Positions 18,877 to 27,211 of a stretch of 64,000 bases of DNA are shown here, piece after piece. This DNA is from Streptomyces sp. NBC_01241 (GTDB lineage: Bacteria; Actinomycetota; Actinomycetes; Streptomycetales; Streptomycetaceae): assembly GCF_041435435.1 (NCBI RefSeq), contig NZ_CP108494.1, positions 1,736,001 through 1,800,000 on the forward strand, given 5' to 3'. The notes beneath the pieces are model-generated. The model saw nothing but the letters and a program-made list of their open reading frames with translations. It had not been told where the DNA came from and made no database searches. Position numbers and translations under genes: made by a program. The number at the start of each line of letters is the position of its first letter. The stretch's first letter is position 1.

Positions 18877-20285
18877 CTAGTTTCCGCCGGACACCACCGG
18901 GGCCCACCGGGCCAGGGACACAACGGCGAGCAGTACATGTCCCAGCAGGGGTACGAGCGCGGTCGCCTGAAAGACGGCGAGCGAGACGCTGCGCTGTTGC
19001 TCCGGACGGGATGAGCCGCCCCTGGCCGTGAACCATATCCCCCACGCAGCGATCACCAGCGGAACGAAGGCCAGAAAATCCGGAGTGGCCTGGAGCAGAA
19101 AGGCCGGAACAAGCAGGAGGTATGCCCCACGCAGACGCTGCGCCGCCTTCCTGTTCTCCGCCGGCGTCTGCGCCGGGCCGAGAACCGCGCCGACGCCTTG
19201 GTTCCATCCCTCAACAGGCGGTACGAGCGCCCTGGTCGGCCCCGGTGGGAAGTCACCGCCTCGGCTCGCGTACGCGTCCGCGGGCCGAGGCCGGGCCGCC
19301 TCGCCCGGTGGTGGAGGAACGAGATCCGTCGACGTGACCACGGCCGTCGGCATCGGCACGAACCGAGCGGCGTCCGGCTGCGTCATTGCGTGGCTGATCT
19401 GTTCGCGTACGTACTCGATCTGCGCGCGCATCGCGTGTGCGTCCTGGAACCGGTCCACGGGGTTCTTCTCCAGCGCGCGTGCCACCAGCGCCTCGACCGT
19501 CTCCGGCACCCTGACCCCCGTGGATGCCAGGGTGGGCGCCGCCGTGGTGGCGTGCTGGTACCCGATGGAGATGTGCGAGTCGCCGTCGAAGGGCAACTGA
19601 CCGCTGATCAGCTGGAACAGCATGACGCCCACCGCATACAGGTCGGATCTGCCGTCGACCGCCCGACGGCCTTCGAACTGCTCGGGGGACATGTAGTGGG
19701 GAGTCCCGACCATGCCACCGGTGGCTGTCAGAACAGTCCCTCCCGCCCCCGGCCCATCCAATGCGCGAGCGATGCCGAAGTCCATCACCTTGACCGCACC
19801 GTCATCCGCCACCACGACGTTGGAGGGCTTGATGTCACGGTGCACGATTCCCGCGGTGTGACTGGCCGTCAGCGCTGAGAGCACCTCCGCGGTCAGTGCA
19901 AGGGCGCTGTCGAGCGCCAACACCTGGCCGGAAGCCGCGGACTCCGCGAGCAGCTCGCTCAGCGTGGCCCCACGCACGAACTCCATGACGAGGTAGGGAA
20001 TCAGCTGTCCGTCCTCGAACCGCTCCTCCCCCGTATCGTGCACCGCGACCACGCAGGGGTGGCTGAGCCTGGCCACCGACTGGGCCTCGCGCCGGAACCG
20101 TGCCCGGTACTGCTCTTCGTGGGCCAGAGCCGACAACATGGTCTTGACGGCGACCGTCCGGTTCAGCGCCGTGTCGTGCGCCTGTAGACGGCAGCCATAC
20201 CGCCCTGGCCGACCTGCTCCTCGATACGGTAACGCCCGCCCGCCAGCGCCACCCCTGTGCGGATCGGTCCGGTCGCGCCCACCAC
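18877..20285 (-). pseudogene. Membrane-anchored Ser/Thr protein kinase with a one-base frameshift
   Basis: A Hanks-type kinase is encoded: VAVK (ATP-binding Lys), HRDIKPSN (catalytic loop), DFGIA and GTPHYMSPEQFEG. A Pro-rich linker and two C-terminal hydrophobic segments (around LLLVPAFLLQ and FQATALVPLLGHVLLAVVSL) follow. The first part, starting at GTG 20285 with GGAGGAG 6 nt upstream (VVGATGP, GGRYRIEEQVGQGGMAAVYR), is in a different frame from the rest. The join is near 20183, where one base appears to be missing (AGGCG instead of AGGGCG). Restoring it gives about 469 residues with an intact Gly-rich loop. It is either a true inactivating mutation or a sequencing error. Confidence 0.85.
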
Positions 20286-20807
20286 TGCGTGCTCCTCCCC
20301 GACACCCGGCCCGGAGCCACCGGGCGGCAGCGAACGGGCAGGTCGGCCAACGAGTATATGGGGGCGGTGTCCGTCGGTGGCCGGAGAAGTCGGACGTGCC
20401 CGGACAGTACGACGACAGCCACGCCTCCGCCCAGACGGAGGGCGCGGGCCGGTCGGGCGCCACGTCTCGTGCCGCCGGGGCGGCGCCTGGCCGTCACTCC
20501 GAAGCTGGGATGACCGTGTGCCTGATTGCCTTCGCGACAGCGGCCGGCTCCTCCCGGGACGTACTCTCCTTGCTGGTCATGATGCCCCTCCCTGGAGGGA
20601 GCCGCTGCCCAACATGTCAGTCATTGACTGGGTTCACAAAGCCAATCGACACCTCTCGACCCCCATGGCGTCGGGCGACAACACGTCCGGATATCACCTG
20701 TACAACCATTTCCCGTGCAACAAATCGCCTGTACACAGACCTGTCACTTACATGCCATACGATGCGCACACCTGCTCACAACCCTTCCGCTTGAGGATTC
20801 TCACGTC
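20286..20807. other. Intergenic region between the kinase and lipoprotein genes
   Basis: This 520-bp stretch holds the divergent promoters of the kinase (left) and the lipoprotein (right). Its right half is less G+C-rich (around 20610-20800). The only coding candidate is a 28-codon ORF on the minus strand at 20494-20580. No known RNA or operator motif was recognised. Confidence 0.5.
20494..20580 (-). CDS. Possible 28-residue small protein
   Basis: A short ORF encodes MTSKESTSREEP followed by AAVAKAIRHTVIPASE. Its ATG at 20580 is preceded by a strong ribosome site (GGGAGGGG, about 5 nt spacing), which is the only reason to consider it. The peptide is charged and has no signal or membrane segment. 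It lies about 200 nt upstream of the kinase start on the same strand. It could be a small protein, a leader peptide, or chance. Confidence 0.3.
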   Translation of the reverse strand: MTSKESTSREEPAAVAKAIRHTVIPASE

Positions 20808-21686
20808 ATGTCTCTCGGTGTCACGTCCCGTTCCCTGCGCGGTATATCCGCTGTCGTAGCCCTGATCTCGGTCGGAGCGGTGGGATGCTCAGAAGCCCTC
20901 GACAGCGCAAAGGCCGGCGCCAAGAAAGTGGTTCGCCAGCGATCGGTCTTCTCGCTCGCGACCGGCGACTGCTACAACCCGAACAGTGGGGCACCCGAGG
21001 GCGAGGAGCTCAGCGTCGAGGTCGTGCCGTGCAAGGAACCGCACGAGGGCCAGGTCGTCGGCGAGTTCAAGATCGATGGGAAGACCGCGTACCCCGGTGA
21101 GGACAAAACCGCGCAGATCGCCGACGAACGCTGCCCGGCCGAGGCGCAGAAGTTCACCCCCGACACCTGGGCCCTGCCCAAGGGCGTCGACGTGTACTAC
21201 TACTACCCCACCAAGGAGAGCTGGGCGACGGGCGACCGAGGCGTGAGCTGCACGTACGCCAAGGAAGCCGGCAAGTTCTCCGGTTCGCTGAAGAGCGAGT
21301 CCCTGGACACCGACCAGCTCGCGTACCTCAAGGGTTCGAACGCCGTCTACGAGGCCCTCTGGGCGAACCAGCCCGAAGCGGAGCAGGTCGAGGACGACTT
21401 GGCCGGCTACAAGAAGCAGGCCAAGGCCGTTGCCGCCGCGCTCGGCACCCACCTCACGGCCCTGAAGGGCATTCAGCAGCCGGAGACCGTCAAGCTCCGT
21501 GCACGGCTGGAGGAGACCGCCGGAGCATGGGAAAAGGCCGCCTCGGCCAGTGACACGGACGCCTTCTACCTCGCCTACGACCGGGCCTTCACCGACATCG
21601 ACCCGACCAAGACGGTCGCCGCTCGCAAGGAACTGAAGCTCGCCACCACCGTCCCCGCCGACGAAGCCGCGGTCTGGGCCGGCTGA
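20808..21686 (+). CDS. Septum-formation-domain lipoprotein
   Basis: The 292-residue precursor has a type II signal with lipobox VGAVGC (Cys at about residue 27), so it should be anchored outside the membrane. The region FSLATGDCYNPNSG, VVPCKEPHEGQVVGEF and ADERCPAEAQKF matches the actinobacterial septum-formation (Septum_form) domain, with paired Cys. A helical C-terminal half follows. ATG 20808 has GAGG about 11 nt upstream. A strong hairpin follows the stop. The function is unknown; the domain name does not prove a role in division. Confidence 0.8.
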   Translation: MSLGVTSRSLRGISAVVALISVGAVGCSEALDSAKAGAKKVVRQRSVFSLATGDCYNPNSGAPEGEELSVEVVPCKEPHEGQVVGEFKIDGKTAYPGEDKTAQIADERCPAEAQKFTPDTWALPKGVDVYYYYPTKESWATGDRGVSCTYAKEAGKFSGSLKSESLDTDQLAYLKGSNAVYEALWANQPEAEQVEDDLAGYKKQAKAVAAALGTHLTALKGIQQPETVKLRARLEETAGAWEKAASASDTDAFYLAYDRAFTDIDPTKTVAARKELKLATTVPADEAAVWAG

Positions 21687-21703
21687 CCCCTTCGGATCAC
21701 GAA

Positions 21704-21750
21704 CAGCGGGCTCGTCCACATCATTCGAGGTGATGCGGACGAGCCCGCTG
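21704..21750 (+). terminator. Long hairpin after the lipoprotein gene
   Basis: Arms of 20 nt (21704-21723 and 21731-21750) pair with a single mismatch around a 7-nt loop, 18 nt after the lipoprotein stop. It also faces the convergent DoxX gene, so it may terminate both. A nearly identical hairpin is present at 25510-25550. Confidence 0.8.
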
Positions 21751-21793
21751 GTGCGACTCGGGGCAGAAATACTAGAAGTGCGGCACACCCGTC

Positions 21794-22345
21794 TCAGTGA
21801 CGGAGCAGCAGCGTGACGCCGGCCACGACGACACCGAGCACGATCGCCGCGACGCCGTAGGCGACCCGGTGCGAGCGCAGCCAAGGCAGCAGTCGGTCCA
21901 CGGCGATCCGGCCGGGGCCGGTCAGGGCGAGCGCCACCGCGGTCAGAGCGATGAGGATCTCGTACTCGACGCCCTCCGGGGCGAAGAAGCCGCCGCCCCA
22001 CTTGACGGAGATCGCATTGACGAGCGTGCCCGCGACGGCCGCGGCGGCGAGCGGAGTGAGCAGGCCGAGTACGAGGCCGAGCCCGCCGAGGGTCTCGCTG
22101 AGACCGGCCACGACGGCGAACGCCTTCGGCGAGGGATAGCCGGAGGCGGCGAAGAACTGCCCGGTGCCGTCGATGCCGCCCCCACCGAACCAGCCGAACA
22201 GCTTCTGGGCGCCGTGCGCGGCCATGATCAGGCCGAGCGCGAGGCGCAGCACGAGCAGGCCGATGTCATAGGCGCGGGCGGGGGCGGCCGGGGCCTTCTC
22301 GGGCGCGGCGGCGGGACGGGACAGGGTGGTGGCAGGACTGGTCAA
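21794..22345 (-). CDS. DoxX-family membrane protein
   Basis: The 183-residue protein has four predicted transmembrane helices. The DoxX signature is at helix 1 (LLVLRLALGLIMAAHGAQKLFGWFGG), and GFFAPEGVEYEILIALTAVALALTGPGRIAVDRLL follows later. DoxX proteins act in quinone- or thiol-linked membrane oxidoreductase functions; the exact role here is unknown. I chose the TTG start at 22345 because it has GAGGAG 8 nt upstream. The alternative start at 22405 adds a Pro/Cys-rich leader with no support. Confidence 0.85.
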   Translation of the reverse strand: MTSPATTLSRPAAAPEKAPAAPARAYDIGLLVLRLALGLIMAAHGAQKLFGWFGGGGIDGTGQFFAASGYPSPKAFAVVAGLSETLGGLGLVLGLLTPLAAAAVAGTLVNAISVKWGGGFFAPEGVEYEILIALTAVALALTGPGRIAVDRLLPWLRSHRVAYGVAAIVLGVVVAGVTLLLRH

Positions 22346-22403
22346 GGGAAGGGCTCCTCGTGGGGCGGGGGGGCAGGGGCCGCGCGGCGCCGGGCAGCAC
22401 CGC

Positions 22404-22998
22404 ATGAACTTGAAACTTCAAGGTAACCCACGAGAGCCCTTGCTTCAACTTTCAAGCATTTTGTGGCCCAGGCCGACGCCCGAGCGGGAGCGCTACATCG
22501 CCGGATACCTCGACCACCTCCCCGACGGTGCGGCCATGGACATCAAGACGCCGGCCAAGAACATCCCCCTCCACGGACAGATGGCCATCGGCTCCGTCCT
22601 CAGGGCCCTCACAGTCGCCGGGCACCTGCGGCACGCCCGCCGCCAGGTCGGCGAGAGCGGCAGCCGTTGGGTCACCCTCACGTACTGGTCCCGCACCGCC
22701 CACGACGACGAGTGGTGGGGCGCCTTCACCGAAGCCGAGAACATCCGGGTCACCCAGGAAACCGCGGCGGCCCTGACCGCTCCCCCGCCGCCGCGGGCCC
22801 CCACGGAAGCCCCTGCCACGCAGGTCACTGCAGAAGCCCCCGTCGCACCAACCGAGCCCGCACCCCAGCCCGCACCGCCCTCTCCCGTACCCTCCTCACC
22901 GCAGCAGAGGACCACGGAACCGGCCCCGAACGGCCCCTCACCCGCGTACCTCGCCCTGGCCCAACTCGGCCGTATCGAACCTCGCCTTGAGCCGTCTC
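22404..22998 (+). pseudogene. Truncated helix-turn-helix DNA-binding protein, fused in frame to the next gene
   Basis: The product begins MNLKLQGNPREPLLQLSSIL and continues with PERERYIAGYLDHLPDG, MDIKTPAKNIPLHGQMAIG and GHLRHARRQVGESGSRWVTLTYWSR. This is the winged-helix-like region of a Streptomyces-typical DNA-binding family. A Pro-rich linker and SPAYLALAQLGRIEPRL follow, after which the usual conserved C-terminal domain is absent. No stop codon intervenes, so the frame runs on into the independent gene at 23163. It could make a 424-residue fusion, but a deletion remnant is more likely. Confidence 0.6.
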
Positions 22999-23162
22999 AT
23001 GTCTGGAGTTGTCGCGACGAGCATGACGGCTTCCGGCGGGTCTGGCCCAGCGGCCCAACGCAACCAGTCTCAGAGGTCGCCGTCGAGCCCTTCATCCGCC
23101 CCGGATACTGTCCGCTTGTTCGAATCGAGCCCCGACCAGGGGCTGTACGAGGGAGGGGCGTC

Positions 23163-23675
23163 ATGAGTGGTGCGGAATCGGTCGGCGGTGCGTGGAAGCC
23201 GAGCAACGAGGAGGGAGGCGCGCTCGCGGGCCGGTGGTGGAAGTGGGCCATGTCCGCCCCTGACGACGTCAGCCCGGTCAAGGACACAACAGGCGAGCAC
23301 GCCGCCTGGAAGCAGCCGGACGACCTCTGGTTCCTGGCCGGCACCTACGGCGGTCGCGTGGTGCGGCGCTGCGCGATCCCCTCGGACCGGCCGGTCTTCT
23401 TCCCGGTGCTCAATATGCAGCACACCAGGTCCTACTCGAGGGTCCCTCAGTCCTTGACGGTGGCAGAGGCCACGGCGTCGCTCAACAGCATTCCGTTGCC
23501 GCTGCAGGAGTTCTCCGCACCCTTCAGGACGGGGCCGACCCAGCGCTACGCGTGGGGCATCTGGGGCGGCATCGCGTCGCTGACTCCCGGCCAGTACGTA
23601 CTGGAGATCAAGGCCAGGGCCACGAACGGCTTCTGGGTCGACACGACCTACCACCTGGAGTCGAAAGCCTCCTGA
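23163..23675 (+). CDS. Conserved hypothetical protein (WW.W ... WFLAG type)
   Basis: The 170-residue protein starts at ATG 23163, which has GGGAGGGG 5 nt upstream. It contains GRWWKWAMSAPDDVSPVKDTTG, DDLWFLAGTYGGRVVRRC and FFPVLNMQH. This pattern occurs in a widespread uncharacterised family (WxW, DxTG, WFLAG, C.(I/V)P, FFP..N). There is no signal peptide, unlike many relatives that are secreted. The upstream pseudogene is open in the same frame, but the ribosome site supports an independent start. Confidence 0.65.
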   Translation: MSGAESVGGAWKPSNEEGGALAGRWWKWAMSAPDDVSPVKDTTGEHAAWKQPDDLWFLAGTYGGRVVRRCAIPSDRPVFFPVLNMQHTRSYSRVPQSLTVAEATASLNSIPLPLQEFSAPFRTGPTQRYAWGIWGGIASLTPGQYVLEIKARATNGFWVDTTYHLESKAS

Positions 23676-23747
23676 TCCTGACCGCTCTGTGAGTGGTCAG
23701 GCACCGGGCGGGGAGCCGTGGCCGGGTGCTGAGCTCTGGTGACAGGG

Positions 23748-24224
23748 CTATCGGCGTCCGCCTCCGCCCCCGTAGCCCTCCGGGAGCGTCACTTCCGCCC
23801 AGACCGTCTTGGTGTAGGCGTCGCGGACTGTGCATCCCCAGCGGTTCGCGTAGGCGTCGATCAGGAGGAGACCGCGGCCCGAGCCGGCGTCGGTGGGTCC
23901 GGGAGCGGGTGGCGGTTGGGTCGGGAGGCGTTCCGGGCGGGTGTCGGTCACCTCGATACGCAGGGCATGGGGCAGGAGGAGCAGGGTCAGCCGGAAGTCG
24001 CGGCCGGGTAGGTGGCCGTGCGTGATCGCGTTGGAGGCCAGCTCGGCCGTGACCAGGGCGACGGTCCGGGCCGAGTCGGAGTCGTACGGGATGTCGCACC
24101 ACTCGGTGAGCTGCTGGACGGCGAGGGTGCGTGCCAGCCGGGCGCCACGTGGGGTGCTGCTGAGGCGGAGGCTGAACTCGGCTGCGGGCGGGTGGGGTTC
24201 GGGAGCGATTGCCTGGTGCTTCAC
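23748..24224 (-). CDS. HATPase_c anti-sigma-type ATP-binding protein (AbaA/WhiJ-cluster ATPase)
   Basis: The 158-residue protein has the RsbW-like GHKL ATPase fold: N box TAELASNAITHGHL, G1-like VTDTRPE, and G2-like GSGRGLLLIDAYANRWG. In Streptomyces such proteins are encoded beside XRE (DUF5753) and DUF397 genes in WhiJ/AbaA-like developmental clusters. They may regulate sigma factors or partner switching. The start chosen is GTG 24224 (VKHQAIAPEP); no strong ribosome site is seen. It is divergent from the XRE gene with a 208-bp gap. Confidence 0.85.
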   Translation of the reverse strand: MKHQAIAPEPHPPAAEFSLRLSSTPRGARLARTLAVQQLTEWCDIPYDSDSARTVALVTAELASNAITHGHLPGRDFRLTLLLLPHALRIEVTDTRPERLPTQPPPAPGPTDAGSGRGLLLIDAYANRWGCTVRDAYTKTVWAEVTLPEGYGGGGGRR

Positions 24225-24432
24225 CGTGCCATCGTGGAGGGGTGCATGTGGCGCTGACCAGGTGTGATGGCCGTACGCAGTGGTGGTCGTACGGGGTGGG
24301 GCGCGGAGGGCCGGTCTTGGTTGTACGGGGCTTGTGCGGGTGTTGTACGGGTCCGGGGCCGTGTCCCGGGAATGGCCCTTCCTGTTGAACCATGCCCAGC
24401 CGCAGTGGGATGACCGGAAGGGCGTGAGGGCA

Positions 24433-25278
24433 ATGCGGGATACGCGGAACGGCCGGGCGGCGAAGACGAAGGAGGACAGCGAACTGCCAGGGATGTGGGT
24501 GGCGTACGGCACGCTCCTCCAGCATCTGTGCAGGCGAGCCGAGTTGAACCAGCAGGCGCTGGGGGAAGCCATCGGCTACTCGCTGGAGCAGGTCGCCTCG
24601 GTCGAACAGGGACGGCGACCCGCGAAAGAGGCATTCACGGTCGCCGCGGAACGGGTGCTGGCGGCGGGCGGCGTCCTGGAAGTGCTCCAGGGCGAGGTGG
24701 ACCGGGCGAAGCTCCCCCGGTTCTTCCGCAACTTCGCGCTCATCGAGGCGGAGGTGCTGAGCCGCTTCTCCTACGACCCGCTGCTGGTGCCGGGCCTATT
24801 GCAGACGGAGGCGTACGCGCGAGCCGTATTCGGCGGCCACTGCCCGCCGTTCAGCGAGGACATCATCGACCAGCACACGGAAGCGCGGCTGAGCAGGCAG
24901 AAGCTGCTGACACGGGACCCGCTGGCGGAACTGTCGTTCATCATCGGGGAGGAGGCGTTGCGCGATCCGGTGGGCTGCAGCGAGGTGATGCGCGCGCAAT
25001 GGCAACACCTGCTGAACGTAGGCACGTTGCGCAATGTAGAGGTTCAGGTCATGCCTGCCGGGCAGGGGTTCCATCCTGGGAAGAACGGGCCATTCGTGAC
25101 GGTCCAGACGAAGGAACTCCGACACCTCGGCTACTTCGAGTCGCAGGGTGTCGGGTGCGTCGTCGGTGATCCGGCAGAGGTCAGCTCCTTCGGGTTGCGA
25201 TATGGCAAGCTGCGATCGCAGGCCCTGAACGTCGAAGCGTCTGCGCGGCTCATCGAACGGCTGGCGGGAGAGACATGA
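24433..25278 (+). CDS. XRE-family regulator with DUF5753 (WhiJ-like)
   Basis: The protein has 281 residues. The HTH covers about residues 20-75 (YGTLLQHLCRRAELNQQALGEAIGYSLEQVASVEQGRRPA). A DUF5753 ligand-like domain follows (YDPLLVPGLLQTEAYARAVF, EARLSRQKLLTR, LSFIIGEEALRDPVG, EVQVMPAGQGFHPG). WhiJ-type regulators of this group usually repress development-linked genes and work with a small DUF397 partner. That partner is encoded next, with an ATGA overlap. ATG 24433 is preceded by GAGGG and GGAAGGG sequences. The set with the divergent ATPase forms a complete cluster. Confidence 0.9.
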   Translation: MRDTRNGRAAKTKEDSELPGMWVAYGTLLQHLCRRAELNQQALGEAIGYSLEQVASVEQGRRPAKEAFTVAAERVLAAGGVLEVLQGEVDRAKLPRFFRNFALIEAEVLSRFSYDPLLVPGLLQTEAYARAVFGGHCPPFSEDIIDQHTEARLSRQKLLTRDPLAELSFIIGEEALRDPVGCSEVMRAQWQHLLNVGTLRNVEVQVMPAGQGFHPGKNGPFVTVQTKELRHLGYFESQGVGCVVGDPAEVSSFGLRYGKLRSQALNVEASARLIERLAGET

Positions 25279-25481
25279 GCATGGAGCAGGTAACCGGCAA
25301 CGTTGACGAACTGCGCTGGTTCAAGAGCAGCTACAGCGGATCAGACGGCGGCGACTGTGTAGAGGTGGCTGCCGGCCCCGGTGCGGTGTACGTACGGGAC
25401 TCGAAGATCGCGGGTGGCGGACCGGTGCTGCGGGTCGGGCGGGGCGAGTGGGCGGCGTTCGTGACGCTCGCGCGTGGGTAG
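25275..25481 (+). CDS. DUF397-domain small protein (WhiJ partner)
   Basis: The 68-residue protein has the DUF397 signature: LRWFKSSYSGSDGGDCVEVA, VYVRDSKIAGGGPVLRV, EWAAFVTLARG. Members are small partners of the XRE/DUF5753 regulators and are thought to relieve repression. The ATG overlaps the XRE stop by 4 nt (ATGA), so the two are co-translated. A strong hairpin follows at 25510-25550. Confidence 0.92.
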   Translation: MSMEQVTGNVDELRWFKSSYSGSDGGDCVEVAAGPGAVYVRDSKIAGGGPVLRVGRGEWAAFVTLARG

Positions 25482-25509
25482 TCCCAACAAGGATTTCTGA
25501 ACGGAACAA

Positions 25510-25550
25510 CGGGCTCGTCCGCATCAATTGAGGTGGTGCGGACGAGCCCG
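25510..25550 (+). terminator. Hairpin after the XRE/DUF397 operon
   Basis: Arms of 17 nt at 25510-25526 and 25534-25550 pair with one G-T-type mismatch around a 7-nt loop. It is about 85% identical over 47 nt to the hairpin at 21704-21750, including the shared core GGGCTCGTCC and GGACGAGCCCG. Confidence 0.8.
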
Positions 25551-25583
25551 TAGTCATGCAGAAGGCTCAGAACGAGATCGGGA

Positions 25584-26059
25584 TTACGCCTTCCTGGCAG
25601 CCACCACCCGAATCCGGTCGCCCATCCCCCGAACCGCACGGGACTTGCGGTACAAAGCGAGACTCTTCCGCATATTCTCGAAGTGCTCATCTCCACGGGA
25701 CGTGGAAAGCACCCTGTAGTGCGAAGGAACGCAACCAGCCTGGGACCCGCCTGTGGCGCCGCTTCGGCGGCGGAGTCGGCGAGTTCCAGGGCCTTACGGC
25801 CATGGCGCAGGTTGGATGCCTGCAAGCTCATGCCGCGGAGAGTCCGGCAGTACGTGACCTGGTCCCGGGATTCCCCCGCGAGTCTGAGCGCTTCGAGGTA
25901 GTACCGCTGGCCAAGCCCGTGAGCCCGCTCGTACATGGCCATCCAACCAGTCGGATACGTGAGGTCCGAGGCTGCGGAGAGCATGTCATTGTGCACATCC
26001 TCGGCAGCATCGGCCTTGAGGTACGGGGCCACCGTGTTGACCAGGAAGGCCGCGGCCAT
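25584..26059 (-). pseudogene. Broken TPR-type transcriptional regulator
   Basis: The part from 26059 to about 25700 encodes FLVNTVAPYLKADAAEDVHND, MLSAASDLTYPTGWMAMYERA, LGQRYYLEALRLAGESRDQVTYCRTLRGMS and RHGRKALELADSAAEAAPQAGPRLVAFLR. This is the TPR region of large Streptomyces XRE/TPR regulators. The frame then changes, and only a short C-terminal piece remains (ENMRKSLALYRKSRAVRGMGDRIR, stop at 25584-25586). The HTH domain and most TPR repeats are missing. It is a deletion and frameshift remnant, not a working gene. Confidence 0.7.
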
Positions 26060-26061
26060 GG

Positions 26062-26241
26062 GCCGCGCGTGCCCGCGAACACGAGTCGTGCGTCGAGGTC
26101 GGGGCCATCCCCGGCGCGGCCTCCGGCTTCGCGATCCGCGATACCAAGCCCGAAGGGGTCGGCCTCGAACTGAGGTTCACCGAAGCCGAGCTGAACGACT
26201 TCGCGCTCGGCTGGGCCAAGAAGCAGGGCCTCGCGCTCTAG
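26062..26241 (+). pseudogene. 5'-truncated DUF397 gene remnant
   Basis: This piece encodes HESCVEVGAIPGAASGFAIRDTKPEG and LELRFTEAELNDFALGWAKKQGLAL before a TAG stop. That is the second half of a DUF397 protein, without its KSSYS-type N terminus or start codon. It abuts the broken TPR regulator and may once have formed another WhiJ-like set. Confidence 0.65.
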
Positions 26242-26321
26242 TCTGACTCTTCCCCACCCCGCACGAGGCGGGCCGCCCTGCGAACAGGCGGGGCGGCCCG
26301 GTACGTCTTGGAGAGGCACCA

Positions 26322-26807
26322 ATGAGCTGGTCAGGCCACTGGCATGGGTACTCGTGGACAGGAAGCCCCGCCGCTTACGCACGTGAGGGCAACCGTCGGC
26401 CCGCGTTCCCGGACGGCCCTTCCCCCGAGGCCAAGGAGGAGGACAGGAGCCGGTACCGCGAAGCCGCCGCGGAATTCCAGACATCCAACCTGCCGCCCTT
26501 GATGACTGGCCATTGGCTGCTCAAACGGAACCAAATTGCAGCCGACCGCACATGGTCCGACACTGATGTCGTACTGACATGGCTGACAAAGCACTACCAG
26601 GAGAATCCTCCGTTCGAGCGCGAAGACGGCAAGGCCGCCTACTGCACGCTGGACAACAAGCTGGAGTACGCCGCCGATGTACTTCCTCGCGGCGTCGATG
26701 TGAGTTGGGTGCACTTCACCAAGTCTCAGAACATGGTGTCGCTCTCCGTCGTGTGCTGCCCGAACCACTTCCATCCGGAAATCTCCTGCCCACTCCCACC
26801 CTCGTGA
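26322..26807 (+). CDS. Conserved hypothetical Streptomyces protein
   Basis: The predicted 161-residue protein contains HWHGYSWTGSPAAYAREGNRRP, FPDGPSPEAKEEDRSRY, LPPLMTGHWLLKRN, WLTKHYQENPPF, KLEYAADVLPRGVDVSWVHFTKSQ and VVCCPNHFHPEISCPLPPS. ATG 26322 has GGAGAGG 7 nt upstream. The ordered conserved-looking motifs and CCPNHFHP-type Cys/His residues suggest a metal or zinc site, but no domain is known to me. It is next to WhiJ-like regulatory genes, a common location for accessory proteins. The gene appears intact in spite of the degraded neighbourhood. Confidence 0.65.
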   Translation: MSWSGHWHGYSWTGSPAAYAREGNRRPAFPDGPSPEAKEEDRSRYREAAAEFQTSNLPPLMTGHWLLKRNQIAADRTWSDTDVVLTWLTKHYQENPPFEREDGKAAYCTLDNKLEYAADVLPRGVDVSWVHFTKSQNMVSLSVVCCPNHFHPEISCPLPPS

Positions 26808-26833
26808 ACCTGCACTCAAGGAGACCCCCGATC

Positions 26834-27205
26834 ATGTCGTTGCGGCTCTTACTGCCCGAGGACGGCGTAACCGAGCTCCTGCTCGCATGGCCTGATGAGC
26901 CGCGCGTCTACGAGCGTGGCAAGACGGCGCTCGACGAGACGTTCACCGGCCTGCGGGCCGACATCGCCCTGTGCAACCCGCCGTTCAACGAGCGCGTCCA
27001 TTTCCTCGCCGGATGCCTCCGTGCACCGGCCAACGGACGCCAGGCCGGCACGCACGCCTCCAGCTCGTCCCGCGTCGACATCAGACGGCTCCAGGTGCTC
27101 CAGCTCCCCCTGCATGAGCAGGCTGCCTACGCCGACACCTTCCGCCGCCTCACCGACTTCGAGAGACTGCTGAAACGAGCGGACGACCTGGGCAAGGGTT
27201 TGGTG
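26834..27205 (+). pseudogene. Remnant of an N6-adenine DNA methylase
   Basis: The ORF starts at ATG 26834 with AAGGAG 8 nt upstream. It contains the methylase catalytic motif IALCNPPFNER (NPPF-type). After a jump it has the C-terminal motif RVDIRRLQVLQLPLHEQAAY, then DTFRRLTDFERLLKRADDLGKGLV, typical of the end of Streptomyces N-6 DNA methylases. The middle of the protein, several hundred residues with the SAM-binding region, is missing. The frame runs on without homology after about 27200. It is a decayed restriction-modification component. Confidence 0.65.
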
Positions 27206-27211
27206 ACCGAT

